NCBI RefSeq assembly: GCF_045310695.1
Contig: NZ_JBJIAA010000005.1
Span: 124,001 to 188,000, forward strand
Origin: Clostridium_S neuense
GTDB lineage: Bacteria; Bacillota; Clostridia; Clostridiales; Clostridiaceae
Direction of reading: 5' to 3'
DNA: 64,000 nucleotides
Part shown: positions 8,665 to 18,078 of the stretch, in pieces
Layout of the letters: every line of letters starts with the position of its first letter
How positions within the stretch are numbered: the first letter of the stretch is position 1
The notes under the pieces: model-generated
The model's input: only the letters and a program-made list of their open reading frames with translations
Database searches by the model: none
What the model was told of the DNA's origin: nothing
Translations under genes and position numbers: made by a program

Positions 8665-9708
8665 ATGGAGGAAGGAAAACAAATTAGTATTATTAAAAGA
8701 TTCTATAAATCATCTGTGTTTTGGCCTTTAGTGTGCTTAGTTCTACTTCTTATATTTAACCTTATTATAAACCCTGGCTTCTTAAATATAAAAATTAAAA
8801 ATGGGCATTTATTTGGAGACCTTATCGATATATTAAACCATTCTGTACCTTTAATGCTCATATCTTTAGGGATGACTATAGTTATTGCAACACAAGGAAT
8901 AGATATTTCTGTAGGCTCCATAATAGCAATTAGTGCCTGTGTTGCGGCAACGGTACTTGCAAGCACTAGCAATGTATTTGCAGCAGTTATAGCAGGAATT
9001 ATAGTTGGTATAATATGCGGCATGTGGAATGGAATGCTGGTGTCTTTTATAGGAGTTCAGCCTATGGTAGGAACTTTAATCCTGTACATTGTTGGTAGAG
9101 GAGTTGCCCAGCTTATAACAGGAGGGCAGATATTAACCTTTACTAATAAGTCTTTCATATTCATTGGAACTGGATATATTGTAGTTCCTTTTGCAGTATA
9201 TATAGCCATTGTATGTGTACTTTTGATGTACTACATCATGAGAAAAACTGCATTGGGACTATTTGTTGAATCCATAGGTATAAATAACACTGCCAGTAGA
9301 TATTCTGGAATAAATTCAAAAAAAATTATTTTCTCACTTTATGTTATATGCGGTGTCCTTGCTGGGATAGCAGGAATAATAATATGTTCCAATATTAAGA
9401 GTGCAGATGCAAACAATGCTGGACTTTGGATGGAGCTTGATGCAATCTTGGCAACAGTAATAGGTGGAACCTCTATGAATGGTGGAAGATTTTATCTTGG
9501 AGGTACAGTAGTAGGTGCTTTATTTATTCAAACCTTAACAACTACAGTGTACAGCATGGGAGTAGCACCAGAGGTTATTCTTGTGGTTAAGGCCATTGTT
9601 GTAATTGTAGTGTGCCTTATACAGTCGCCAGACTTTAGAAAGATGCTTACCAAAAAGTCAAAACCTAAAAGTAATAATTACAATGGAAAGAAGGTGGCTC
9701 AAGTATGA
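8665..9708 (+). CDS. ytfT: Galactofuranose-type ABC transporter permease YtfT
   Basis: The 347-residue integral membrane protein belongs to the BPD_transp_2 (RbsC) family. Visible marks are GMTIVIATQGIDISVGSIIA near residues 75-95, GIICGMWNGMLVSFIGVQPM, and the EAA-like LWMELDAILATVIGGTSMNGG. About eight to ten hydrophobic segments are present. I chose the ATG at 8665 because GGGAGG lies 8 nt upstream inside the end of ytfR; an upstream start at 8644 would have no ribosome site. It overlaps yjfF by the ATGA motif, so the two permeases are coupled. Confidence 0.92.
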   Translation: MEEGKQISIIKRFYKSSVFWPLVCLVLLLIFNLIINPGFLNIKIKNGHLFGDLIDILNHSVPLMLISLGMTIVIATQGIDISVGSIIAISACVAATVLASTSNVFAAVIAGIIVGIICGMWNGMLVSFIGVQPMVGTLILYIVGRGVAQLITGGQILTFTNKSFIFIGTGYIVVPFAVYIAIVCVLLMYYIMRKTALGLFVESIGINNTASRYSGINSKKIIFSLYVICGVLAGIAGIIICSNIKSADANNAGLWMELDAILATVIGGTSMNGGRFYLGGTVVGALFIQTLTTTVYSMGVAPEVILVVKAIVVIVVCLIQSPDFRKMLTKKSKPKSNNYNGKKVAQV

Positions 9709-10709
9709 GTGAGGTTTCAATTAAAAAAAGGAGATTTAAATTAAACACTGCGTATATACCTATTTATGCTACAGTTGCTTTATTCTTAGTATTATTTATT
9801 ATTGGCTCTGCACTATATCAAGGCTTCTTTTCCTTTCAGGTATTTTCTAATTTGTTCATAGATAATGCTTACCTTATAGTAATATCTATAGGGGAAACTT
9901 TTACAATACTTACAGCAGGAATAGATTTATCCGTAGGAGCAATGATTGCTTTTGTAAGCATGATTACAGCAGCTATGCTAAAAAATGGAGTCAATCCCTT
10001 TGTGGTAATAGTGTTTGTATTAATAGTAGGAATTGTTTTTGGAACGGTACAGGGAATTTTAATACAAAAATTTAAACTTCATCCTTGGATAGTTACTTTG
10101 GCAGGAATGTTTTTTGCAAGAGGCGCAAGTTATCTCATAAGTATTAACACAATAACTATAAATAACTATACTTTTTCAACCATTTCAAGACTTAGAATTC
10201 CAATTGCACCTGGAGCGTTTATTTCAATAAATGTAATTATAAGCCTAGTAGTTCTAATAGGAGCTATGTATCTTTTGAAGTATACAAGGTTTGGGAGAAC
10301 AGTGTATGCAATTGGAGGCAGCGAGAACTCAGCTATGCTTATGGGACTTCCAGTTGCAAAAACCAAGATTCTTGTTTACACCTTTTCTGGATTTTGTTCC
10401 GCTTTAGGTGGCCTTTTATTTACCATATATACTTTATCTGGCTATGGACTTCACTGTAATGGTACCGAAATGGATGCAATAGCAGCCTGTGTTATAGGTG
10501 GCATCATACTTACAGGGGGATTTGGATATGTCATAGGACCTCTATTTGGTGTACTTACCACAGGAATAATACAAAGCTTAATAATGTTCAACGGAACACT
10601 TAATTCTTGGTGGACAAAGATAGCAGTAGGAATGCTTCTTTTTATATTTATTGCTCTTCAAAGAGTTATAGTAATTAGAAATGAAAAAAAGAAGGAAATC
10701 CATACGTAA
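9705..10709 (+). CDS. yjfF: Galactofuranose-type ABC transporter permease YjfF
   Basis: This 334-residue permease matches YjfF: SIGETFTILTAGIDLSVGAM, LHPWIVTLAGMFFARGASYL, VYAIGGSENSAMLMGLPV, and GTLNSWWTKIAVGMLLFIF near the C-terminus. It should form the channel with YtfT. Its ATG overlaps the ytfT stop by 4 nt. It is the last transporter gene; a family B repeat follows at once and separates it from the sensor kinase, which has its own TTG start and ribosome site. Confidence 0.92.
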   Translation: MSEVSIKKRRFKLNTAYIPIYATVALFLVLFIIGSALYQGFFSFQVFSNLFIDNAYLIVISIGETFTILTAGIDLSVGAMIAFVSMITAAMLKNGVNPFVVIVFVLIVGIVFGTVQGILIQKFKLHPWIVTLAGMFFARGASYLISINTITINNYTFSTISRLRIPIAPGAFISINVIISLVVLIGAMYLLKYTRFGRTVYAIGGSENSAMLMGLPVAKTKILVYTFSGFCSALGGLLFTIYTLSGYGLHCNGTEMDAIAACVIGGIILTGGFGYVIGPLFGVLTTGIIQSLIMFNGTLNSWWTKIAVGMLLFIFIALQRVIVIRNEKKKEIHT

Positions 10710-10710
10710 A

Positions 10711-10980
10711 AGATTAGAGTAGAGAGTAAAGAGTAGAGTAAAGGATGATTTTTCTCCGCTATGCTTAGAAAAATTTAAAACTTAATGCTTGCGCATGGCA
10801 TAAAAAACAGTGCTTAGCGCAGCTGAACCAATTAAGTTCTAAGATTTACCTGAGAGAAACGAAAGGTAAATCCACATTCACTCTACTCTTTACTCTCTAC
10901 TCTCTGCTCTTAATATTAAAAAATTACTTGTGAAATTGTATTATATGTAATTTTAATCTTTCAGCTGTATTTATACATAT
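10711..10980. repeat. Family B palindromic repeat, copy B3
   Basis: The arms are TAGAGTAGAGAGTAAAGAGT (from 10715) and CTCTACTCTTTACTCTCTAC (about 10881). The core is CTCCGCTATGCTTAGAAAAA ... TAGCGCAGCTGAACC ... GATTTACCTGAGAGAAACGA. A right outer arm with ATCTTTCAGCTGTATTTATA resembles that of B1 and B4. The left outer arm is missing, probably cut at the yjfF end. It fills the gap between yjfF and the kinase gene. Confidence 0.72.
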
Positions 10981-11004
10981 TTATTTAAATTTGGGAGGAT
11001 TAAA

Positions 11005-12768
11005 TTGAGTACTGTTAGGAGAGTATTTTTAAACGGCAAAATAGGAAACAAGCTTGCAATATATTTTTTATTGGTAATACTAGTGCCAACGGTTACCATA
11101 ACAACCCTTGGTAATTTGATGTATAGAAAATCAATAATAGAAGAGCAAAATGCAAGCACAAAACAAATGATACGAGAGATAAGTAATAATATTGATTTTT
11201 ACATAAAGAACAATGAAAATATAATTACATATTTGTCCGATGATCCTAGGATTTTAAGCTTTATAAATTTAAAGGCCCCAAATCACGAAGTTGAAGATGA
11301 GGCAAATAGGACTATATTAAAGTTTTCCTGCCTTCATCCGGAGATAGCAGGTATAATGGTTGTTTCTAGCAAGGACACTTACGCCAGCGACATAATGTAT
11401 AGAATATCGAGGGATCCACTTGTAAATGAAGAATGGTACACAAAAGCAGCTCAAAATCCAGATAAACTTCAAATATTTAATAGGCCGCTTGGAAGAAATG
11501 TTAATAATGTTTTTCAATACTGCGAGGATGATGTGGTATCTGTATCTAAGGCTATAGTTGATAAAACAAACGATAAATGCATTGGAGTAATATTGGTAGA
11601 TATAAAGGTTAATGTTATAAAGAGTGTTATAGAAAATATAAGGCTTGGTCAAAATGGATTCGTTTATATTGTAGACAAGGATAATAAGATAATATATTCT
11701 CCTGTAAATAAGGTTGTTTATAGAATAGAGGATGCTTGGATAGGTAATGATGGAAATAAAATATTAGTTAAGAATATAAAAGGAAATCAGTACGAAATTA
11801 TGAGTGTAGTTTCACCTTATACTAAATGGAGAACAGTAGGAGTTTTTCCTATAGAAGGTGTGGAAAGGATAGTTAAAAATATAAAATATTCATCACTTGT
11901 AATTGCTTTAATCACGCTTATAACTGCTGAAATGCTTGCTATATTTTTTACCAAATCAATAGTAAATCCAATTACGGAATTAAAGGGGCTTATGAAAAGG
12001 ACAGAGCACGGAGATTTTGATGTTTATTTTAATCCCAAATATGAAGATGAAGTGGGGGAGCTTGGAAGTGCTTTTAATCACATGGTAAAAGAAATTAAAA
12101 AGCTTATAAAGCTTGTTCAAATAGAGGAAAAAAATAAAAGAAAGGCAGAAATAAGTATACTACACGCTCAAATAAAACCTCACTTTTTGTATAATACCCT
12201 AGACACAATACAGTGGATGGCGCAGGAGCATAGGGCATCAGAGGTTGTTTTCATGGTTAACAATTTAAGTAATATTTTAAGAATTGGACTTAGCAGCGGA
12301 GCTGAAATTATTAAGGTTAGACAAGAGATAGAGCACGTTAAAAGCTATCTCGCAATTCAAAAGGTGAGATATGAGGATAAGTTAAACTATGAAATGGATA
12401 TTTCTGAGGAAATACTAGATTTAAAGGTAATAAAGATAACCCTTCAGCCTTTAGTAGAAAATGCTATATATCATGGAATAAAGGAAAAAAGAGGAGCAGG
12501 CATGATTTATATTAAAGGGCAAATTAAAAATAATAAGCTGAATTTTGTAATTACGGACAATGGGATCGGCATTAAGTCAGAGAAGCTAAAAGAAATAAAT
12601 GCTGTAATTAAAAACACTGTCAGCTTAAATAATAGTTCTTTGGGATACGGGATATTTAATGTAAATGCAAGGATAAAATTAACCTATGGAAACGAATATG
12701 GAATAGAATATTCAAGTAAATACGGCAGCGGAACAACTGTGAATGTATGGCACCCCCTAATTAAGTGA
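11005..12768 (+). CDS. Two-component sensor histidine kinase, YesM/LytS type with extracellular Cache-like domain
   Basis: The 587-residue protein has a first membrane segment (about 17-38), an extracellular sensor region of about 250 residues, a second segment (about 295-316), a HAMP linker (SIVNPITELKGLM), and a His_kinase domain with QIKPHFLYNTL (phospho-acceptor His393). An HATPase domain follows with LVENAIYHG (N486), DNGIGI and GYGIFNVNARIKL. The start is TTG, chosen because GGGAGG sits 6 nt upstream. Its probable partner is the YesN-type regulator at 3347, with the anchored binding protein at 4543 as sugar sensor; it lies at the other end of the same locus. The pairing is inferred from position. 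Confidence 0.92.
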   Translation: MSTVRRVFLNGKIGNKLAIYFLLVILVPTVTITTLGNLMYRKSIIEEQNASTKQMIREISNNIDFYIKNNENIITYLSDDPRILSFINLKAPNHEVEDEANRTILKFSCLHPEIAGIMVVSSKDTYASDIMYRISRDPLVNEEWYTKAAQNPDKLQIFNRPLGRNVNNVFQYCEDDVVSVSKAIVDKTNDKCIGVILVDIKVNVIKSVIENIRLGQNGFVYIVDKDNKIIYSPVNKVVYRIEDAWIGNDGNKILVKNIKGNQYEIMSVVSPYTKWRTVGVFPIEGVERIVKNIKYSSLVIALITLITAEMLAIFFTKSIVNPITELKGLMKRTEHGDFDVYFNPKYEDEVGELGSAFNHMVKEIKKLIKLVQIEEKNKRKAEISILHAQIKPHFLYNTLDTIQWMAQEHRASEVVFMVNNLSNILRIGLSSGAEIIKVRQEIEHVKSYLAIQKVRYEDKLNYEMDISEEILDLKVIKITLQPLVENAIYHGIKEKRGAGMIYIKGQIKNNKLNFVITDNGIGIKSEKLKEINAVIKNTVSLNNSSLGYGIFNVNARIKLTYGNEYGIEYSSKYGSGTTVNVWHPLIK

Positions 12769-12854
12769 AGTTAAGGAGTATTCATTGAATATGTCCTACT
12801 AGTATGATATATTTAAATTATGTGATAAATAATTATCATGCAAATAAATGATTA

Positions 12855-12885
12855 TTGAACAATTAATATTTATTTAGTATATAAT
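12855..12885 (+). promoter_or_regulatory. Candidate promoter of the cysteine desulfidase-like gene
   Basis: TTGAAC (12855-12860) and TATAAT (12880-12885) are 19 nt apart in a very AT-rich gap. A second TATAAT lies at 12890-12895 without a clear -35. The spacing is longer than ideal, so this is tentative. Confidence 0.35.
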
Positions 12886-12978
12886 TAGTTATAATGGATA
12901 ATTTGCAATTTAAAAGCACATTTGCTTATAAATTATCAAACAATGTCTTTTGTAGCTTTTAACAAAGGGGGAAAATTC

Positions 12979-14262
12979 ATGTTAGAAAAAGAAATATCAG
13001 TATTACTTAGAAGAGAACTTGTAGTAGCACTTGGTTGTACAGAACCTATAGCCATTGCACTTGCTGCTGCCGCTGCTGCTAAATATGCTAATACAAAGGA
13101 AAATAACATTGAAAATATTAAACTTTTAGCTAGTGGTAATATAATAAAAAATGCAATGTCTGTGAATATTCCTGGCACGGGGAGCTGTGGAATAAAGCTT
13201 GCAACAGCACTTGGGGTTGTTGTCTCTGATGATGAAAAGGGACTTGAAGTACTCAGTGGACTTTCAAAGGAGCAGATAGAAGCTGCAAAAACTATGATAA
13301 GGAATGGAATAATATCTGCTGATTTATCAGATAGCACTAAAAAATTGTATATTGAGGTAATTGTACATACTACAAAAACCTATGCTAGGGTAATAATAGA
13401 GGATTCTCATACTAACATAGCATTTGTTGAGGTAGATGGAAAGGTAATAAAAGATAATCGTTCAAATAATTGCTCATCTGAGGAAGATGAAATAGGAAGT
13501 AAGCTTAGTATTGATGTTATATATGACTTTGTAAATAATTTTGATATAGACAAATTTGATTTGATAAAACAAAGTATAACACTTAACAGGGCTATAGGCT
13601 TAGAAGGACTTAAAAATTCTTATGGTCTTGAAGTTGGAAGGACTATTAAAAATCAAATAGATAGCGGAATTATTTCAAATGATATAATAAACTATGCTAT
13701 GGCGCTAACCGCTGCTGCTTCAGATGCAAGAATGGCTGGATGTACTTTAAGCGTTATGAGTAATTCTGGAAGTGGAAACCAAGGCATTACTGCTACGCTC
13801 CCTGTAGTGGCCGCTTGGGAAAAGTTAGACATGCCATATGAGAAGCTTATAAGAGCTGTTGCTTTAAGCCATCTTATGACTATTTATATAAAGATAAAGT
13901 TTGGAAGGTTATCTGCACTTTGTGGTGCTACGGTTGCAGCAACTGGTTCAAGCTGTGGAATAGTTTATCTTTACGGTGGAGATGAAGCTACAATAAAATC
14001 AACTATTCAAAATATGCTTGGCAATATAACAGGAACCTTATGTGACGGGGCAAAAGCAGGTTGTGCATTAAAGGTATCAACTTGTACAAATGCAGCTATG
14101 CAATCTGCAATTCTTGCACTTAGAGGAAATACTATAAAGTCAACGGACGGAATCATAGAAAATGATGTGGAAAAAACTATTGATAATGTATGTATGCTAG
14201 CTAACGAAGGTACAAGACAAGCAGATAAGATTATTTTAGATATTATGCTTAATAAGGAATAA
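12979..14262 (+). CDS. L-cysteine desulfidase / UPF0597 family protein (CyuA/YhaM-like)
   Basis: The 427-residue protein has the family hallmarks: GCTEPIAIALA near the N-terminus (Cys20), NIPGTGSCGIKLA, LTAAASDARMAG, SNSGSGNQGI, and near the C-terminus GTLCDGAKAGCALKVSTC. The conserved cysteines are expected to hold an iron-sulfur cluster, as in the related L-serine dehydratase alpha fold. E. coli CyuA breaks L-cysteine to pyruvate, ammonia and sulfide. I chose the ATG at 12979 because AAAGGGGG precedes it. It stands alone, bounded on the right by repeats A3 and B4. Activity on serine or another substrate cannot be excluded. Confidence 0.85.
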   Translation: MLEKEISVLLRRELVVALGCTEPIAIALAAAAAAKYANTKENNIENIKLLASGNIIKNAMSVNIPGTGSCGIKLATALGVVVSDDEKGLEVLSGLSKEQIEAAKTMIRNGIISADLSDSTKKLYIEVIVHTTKTYARVIIEDSHTNIAFVEVDGKVIKDNRSNNCSSEEDEIGSKLSIDVIYDFVNNFDIDKFDLIKQSITLNRAIGLEGLKNSYGLEVGRTIKNQIDSGIISNDIINYAMALTAAASDARMAGCTLSVMSNSGSGNQGITATLPVVAAWEKLDMPYEKLIRAVALSHLMTIYIKIKFGRLSALCGATVAATGSSCGIVYLYGGDEATIKSTIQNMLGNITGTLCDGAKAGCALKVSTCTNAAMQSAILALRGNTIKSTDGIIENDVEKTIDNVCMLANEGTRQADKIILDIMLNKE

Positions 14263-14266
14263 AAAA

Positions 14267-14507
14267 AGAGAAGTAACATTGACTTGGAACATTAAATAAT
14301 GCTAATAAATCTAAGATGATAAATCCTAAAATTCTAAGAGAATTTAATAACTCGCTATCACTCAAACAGATTAAAATCTCTAAGACTTTTACGATTTATC
14401 ATCTAAGCTTTATAAAGCTTTATTTAAATTGTTCCTTCATCAATATTACTTCTCTTTAGGCGTAAAACAAGGAAAAAATTCCTCCGTATCTACGGAATTT
14501 TAGGTGT
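14267..14507 (-). repeat. Family A palindromic repeat, copy A3
   Basis: AAGAGAAGTAACATT begins 4 nt after the upstream gene's stop. The long hairpin has arms around TAATAAATCTAAGATGATAAA and TTTATCATCTAAGCTTTAT. The loop carries AACTCGCTATCACTCAAACA. The right end has TTCCTTCATCAATATTACTT and the hairpin CCTCCGTATCTACGGAATTTT. Both stem arms differ from other copies in matching ways. Confidence 0.7.
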
Positions 14508-14586
14508 GAATCTTTATAGTCCATTATTTAAAGGGTTTATCATCTTAGATTTATTTAATATCTCAAATCAATATCACCTCGCTAAA

Positions 14587-14888
14587 TTCCAGTTTGTAGG
14601 TTTATCCTTAGAACTTATAATTTAACTTAGAGTACAGAGTACAATTAAGGTTGACTTTCTTCCGTTTCACTATAGAAAGTCTTAAACTTATGCTGGCGCC
14701 AATTTTTTAAAATTACCTGCTTTTCTCGCTTAGCAAAGCTAAGAATCGTTAGTTATAATTAAAGATTTATCTGAGAGAAGTGAAAGATAAATCATCCTTA
14801 ACTGTCAATTGTCCTCTGATTAAAGTATTCAAAAATCACTTGTAAAATTATAACATTAGTGATTTCAACCTTTCAGCTTGTTTATCTA
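14587..14888. repeat. Family B palindromic repeat, copy B4
   Basis: The outer arm TTCCAGTTTGTAGGTTTATCC is followed by an inner arm AGAGTACAGAGTACAATTAAGG, and the core is flanked by CTTCCGTTTCACTATAGAAAG and TTATCTGAGAGAAGTGAAAG. The right arm is ATCCTTAACTGTCAATTGTCC. The right outer arm ends ACCTTTCAGCTTGTTTATC. With copy A3 it fills most of 14263-14890. From 14889 to the TauE ribosome site at 15057 nothing was recognised. Confidence 0.68.
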
Positions 14889-15069
14889 TATTTACAATTT
14901 TATGTTTAAGTTTATATGTTTGTTATTTTATTAAATGTATACTTAGGAGCGTTTTGTGAAAACATAGCAAAAGCAGATAATTAATAAGTAAGGAATAAAA
15001 GGTTAAATATGTTGTGATTATAAGCTTGTAAGTATTTTTGAAATTATTCCATATTTAGAGGTGACCTTT

Positions 15070-15885
15070 ATGATGAATTTTTTGTTCTTAATCCCCATAG
15101 GGTTATTAGTTGGAGGATTTGGGACTTTAATAGGTGCAGGTGGAGGCTTCATTCTTGTACCAGTTTTACTGCTTTTGTATCCTCATGAAAAAGCAGATGT
15201 AATAACGGGTATATCGTTAGCAGTAGTATTTTTTAATTCTCTTTCTGGTTCAATAACCTATGCTAGACTTAAAAAAATTGATTATAAATCAGGTATAATA
15301 TTTGCTATTGCAACGCTGCCAGGCTCTATAGTAGGTTCTCTTGTTACATCGTATGTGCCAAGGAGAATGTTTAATAAGATATTTGGAATAATGATGGTTA
15401 TAATCGGTGTGTTTTTAATGCTTAAGAAAGGAAACAATGAAAAAAAGGAGCTTAAAGGCAAAAAAAATTATACTACTAGGACATTAATTGATGCTGATGG
15501 AGTTAAGTATGTATATTCATATAATCCTACAGTAGGAATAGCCTTAAGTGTAATTGTTGGATTCATATCGAGTTTTCTTGGGATAGGTGGAGGTATAATA
15601 CATGTACCAGCACTTGTTAATCTTCTAAACTTTCCTGTTCATATAGCAACGGCAACCTCCCATTTTATTTTGGTTATGATGTCTTTATCAGGAAGTCTTG
15701 TTCACTTGTTTAGTGGAGTGCTTACGCCGGGATTTCTAAAAATTGCAGCCTTAGCAATAGGTGTTGTTTTTGGAGCTCCAATTGGTGCAAAGCTTTCAAA
15801 GAGGCTTAAGGGAGAAATTATAATAAAAAGTCTTGCAGCAGCTCTTGCTTTAGCGGGTATTAGAATATTTTTAATGGCACTTTGA
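15070..15885 (+). CDS. TauE/SafE-family membrane transporter (sulfite/organosulfur exporter family)
   Basis: The protein has about 271 residues and roughly eight membrane segments in two repeated halves. Each half carries the family's glycine-rich motif: GGFGTLIGAGGGFILVPVLL near residues 10-30 and GFISSFLGIGGGIIHVPALV near 160-180. Members move sulfite, sulfoacetate or related anions; the substrate here is not known. AGAGGTGA lies 5-8 nt before ATG codons at 15070 and 15073, so a GTG at 15061 inside the ribosome site is unlikely. The gene stands alone and converges on gapN, with a strong hairpin between the two. Confidence 0.85.
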   Translation: MMNFLFLIPIGLLVGGFGTLIGAGGGFILVPVLLLLYPHEKADVITGISLAVVFFNSLSGSITYARLKKIDYKSGIIFAIATLPGSIVGSLVTSYVPRRMFNKIFGIMMVIIGVFLMLKKGNNEKKELKGKKNYTTRTLIDADGVKYVYSYNPTVGIALSVIVGFISSFLGIGGGIIHVPALVNLLNFPVHIATATSHFILVMMSLSGSLVHLFSGVLTPGFLKIAALAIGVVFGAPIGAKLSKRLKGEIIIKSLAAALALAGIRIFLMAL

Positions 15886-15922
15886 TTAAACAAAGTTATT
15901 AAATTGTAGCGTTTCCTTGTAA

Positions 15923-15965
15923 ATCACCCTGCCTTGTTACACACTATATAACAAGGCAGGGTGAT
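15923..15965. terminator. Bidirectional terminator between TauE and gapN
   Basis: A perfect 17-bp stem (ATCACCCTGCCTTGTTA, 15923-15939, pairing with 15949-15965) encloses a 9-nt loop. It sits between two convergent genes and is the most GC-rich hairpin nearby. The T-run is weak on both sides. Confidence 0.8.
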
Positions 15966-15981
15966 AATCCATATAATTTCT

Positions 15982-17433
15982 TTATTTTATATTTAGTACT
16001 ATAGCTTTAAGTCTTGTCATAGCCTCAATGCTGTAACGTATTCCCTGACTTCCTATGCCAGAGGATTTTACACCTTGGAATGGAAAATGGTCTGGTCCTC
16101 TTTCTGGTTTATTGTTAATTTGAACGGTTCCAACTTCAAGTTTACCAGCGATATAAAAAGCATCATCCATATTTTTAGTAAATATTGAAGCTTGTAGACC
16201 ATATTCTGATTCATTGGCTATTTTAATTGCTTCATCAATGTCCCTTACACGAATAATAGGAAGTACAGGTCCAAAAGGCTCTTCCCACGCAATTCTCATA
16301 TCTGTTGTAACATGGTCAAATAGTGTTGGATATACTAAGTTTCCTTCACGTTTATTTCCAACAACTAACTTTGCACCTTTATCTAAAGCATCATTAATAA
16401 GTTCTTGAACATAGTCTGCGGATTTATTACTTATAAGTGGAGTTACTTTTCCTCCATCTTCTGGCTTTCCTACCTTTAGTTTTTTAACTCTTTCGGAAAC
16501 AAGTGCTGTAAGCTTATCTGCAACTTTATCTAAAACTAAAACTCTTTTTACAGCAGTACATCTCTGACCAGAATATCCGTATGCTCCCGAAACTATATTA
16601 TCAGCAGCTTCTTCAAGGTCGGCGTCTTCAAGAATAATTGCAGCATCCTTTCCGCCAAGCTCCATAAGTACAGGAACCATCTTTGAAATTTCTGATATGT
16701 GCTTTCCTACCTCTGTGCTTCCTGTAAAGTTTATAAAGTTAACTAGCTTGTGAGTTACTAGATAATCGCCTATTTCAGAGCCTCTTCCTGTTACAGTATT
16801 TAAAACTCCTGCTGGAAGTCCTGCGGCATTAAAGATTTCTACCAGATGAAGTGCACTTATAGCACCATTGGTAGGAGGTTTTAATATAACACTATTACCT
16901 CCAACTAAAGCAGGGGCAATCTTTGAAGCAGATAAGTTAACAGGATAGTTAAAAGGAGATATAGCTAGAACAACGCCTAAAGGTACTCTCGTTACTAAGG
17001 ATACTTTATTTTTTTTGAAACCAGGAAAACTATCGGAGCCTATGGTTTCACCTTCAAGATGCATCCCTTCATCAGCAGTGAATCTTATAAAATCTGCAGT
17101 TCTTACAACCTCTGATAGTGATGAATCTAAGTCTTTTGAGATTTCTCTTGATAAAATTTTTGCAAGCTCTTTTGCATTTTCTTCTAATAAATCTGCAGCT
17201 TTATGAAGTATTTTAGAACGCTCATTTACAGGGGTATCAGCCCAAGCCTTTTGCGCCTTTCTTGAACCTTCAAAAACTTCATCAACCTCTTCTTTTGAGA
17301 GTGCTTGAAGTTTTCCTATGAATTTTCCATCTACTGGTGAAGATATTTCTATTGTATTTTTATTTTTAGCTTCAACCCATTTTCCGTTAATGAGATTTTT
17401 ATAAACATTATTTTGGGATATATTTTCGAACAT
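15982..17433 (-). CDS. gapN: NADP-dependent non-phosphorylating glyceraldehyde-3-phosphate dehydrogenase
   Basis: This 483-residue aldehyde dehydrogenase has the GapN pattern: FNYPVNLSASKIAPALVGGN, FTGSTEVGKHI, LMELGGKDAAI (general base Glu258), GYSGQRCTAVKRV (catalytic Cys292), and near the C-terminus INNKPERGPDHFPFQGVKSS followed by GIGSQGI, which is typical of GapN rather than other ALDHs. It oxidises glyceraldehyde-3-phosphate directly to 3-phosphoglycerate and makes NADPH, giving up one ATP. The ATG at 17433 has AGGTGG upstream on the minus strand. It is a single gene with its own promoter region (17434-17626, very AT-rich). Clostridia that lack an oxidative pentose-phosphate branch use this enzyme for NADPH. 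Confidence 0.95.
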   Translation of the reverse strand: MFENISQNNVYKNLINGKWVEAKNKNTIEISSPVDGKFIGKLQALSKEEVDEVFEGSRKAQKAWADTPVNERSKILHKAADLLEENAKELAKILSREISKDLDSSLSEVVRTADFIRFTADEGMHLEGETIGSDSFPGFKKNKVSLVTRVPLGVVLAISPFNYPVNLSASKIAPALVGGNSVILKPPTNGAISALHLVEIFNAAGLPAGVLNTVTGRGSEIGDYLVTHKLVNFINFTGSTEVGKHISEISKMVPVLMELGGKDAAIILEDADLEEAADNIVSGAYGYSGQRCTAVKRVLVLDKVADKLTALVSERVKKLKVGKPEDGGKVTPLISNKSADYVQELINDALDKGAKLVVGNKREGNLVYPTLFDHVTTDMRIAWEEPFGPVLPIIRVRDIDEAIKIANESEYGLQASIFTKNMDDAFYIAGKLEVGTVQINNKPERGPDHFPFQGVKSSGIGSQGIRYSIEAMTRLKAIVLNIK

Positions 17434-17626
17434 GAATACACCACCTAACTTTAATAATTAATATTATTTAATAAATATTATCTTTAGTTATATATTACCA
17501 CTTACAAAAAATATTTCAATAGAATTTTATTGAAGCTTAATATTTATTTGATATTTACAGTATAATTAAATTGATTATTATTTATTCATACGTTTTTATG
17601 TATGAGTAATTTGGGGAGAGGATATA

Positions 17627-17911
17627 TTGAATAAAGATGGAATTATAATTGGAATTGCTTCGTTTTTAATAATTGGAGTTTTTCACCCTATTGTGATAAA
17701 GTGTGAATATTATTTTACAAAAAAGATATGGCCGCTGTTTTTGGTCTTGGGAATAATATTTGCCGCAGCTTCTTTGTATATTAAAAGTACAGTTTTATCT
17801 GCCATAATTGGAGTGATCGGATTTTCTTGTTTTTGGAGCATTGGAGAAATTTTTAACCAAGAAAAGAGAGTTGAAAAAGGCTGGTTTCCTAAGAATCCAA
17901 ACAAGAAGTAA
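17627..17911 (+). CDS. Small membrane protein, DUF4491 family
   Basis: The 94-residue protein has three hydrophobic segments, HPIVIKCEYYF near residue 20, a conserved WSIGEIFNQEKRVEKGWFP segment, and a basic tail. It matches the DUF4491 family, whose function is unknown. The start is TTG at 17627, behind GGGGAGAGGA. It is divergent from gapN and followed by a broken family B fragment and family A copy A4. Confidence 0.8.
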   Translation: MNKDGIIIGIASFLIIGVFHPIVIKCEYYFTKKIWPLFLVLGIIFAAASLYIKSTVLSAIIGVIGFSCFWSIGEIFNQEKRVEKGWFPKNPNKK

Positions 17912-17918
17912 ATTAAAT

Positions 17919-17985
17919 CAGTTCACAGCTAAGGATGATTTTCTTCCGCTTTGCTACAGAAAATTTAAAATTTATTTTTGGCACC
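17919..17985 (+). repeat. Family B fragment (left half only)
   Basis: CAGTTCACAGCTAAGGATGA and CTTCCGCTTTGCTACAGAAAA match the left half of family B, but the matching right arm is absent. The copy is therefore truncated or degraded. The stretch 17986-18078 holds nothing recognisable. Confidence 0.55.
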
Positions 17986-18078
17986 ATTTGTAGATAAGAT
18001 ATTATTGCATTTGTTCGGTCAACAATAATGTTTTTTATATAATGTATTATACGAATTTATATATAATGACTGTACAAG

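Noticed and set aside
12922..12978. Longer N-terminus for the cysteine desulfidase-like protein
   Set aside because: The extra 19 residues have no family match and no ribosome site, while AAAGGGGG precedes the ATG at 12979.
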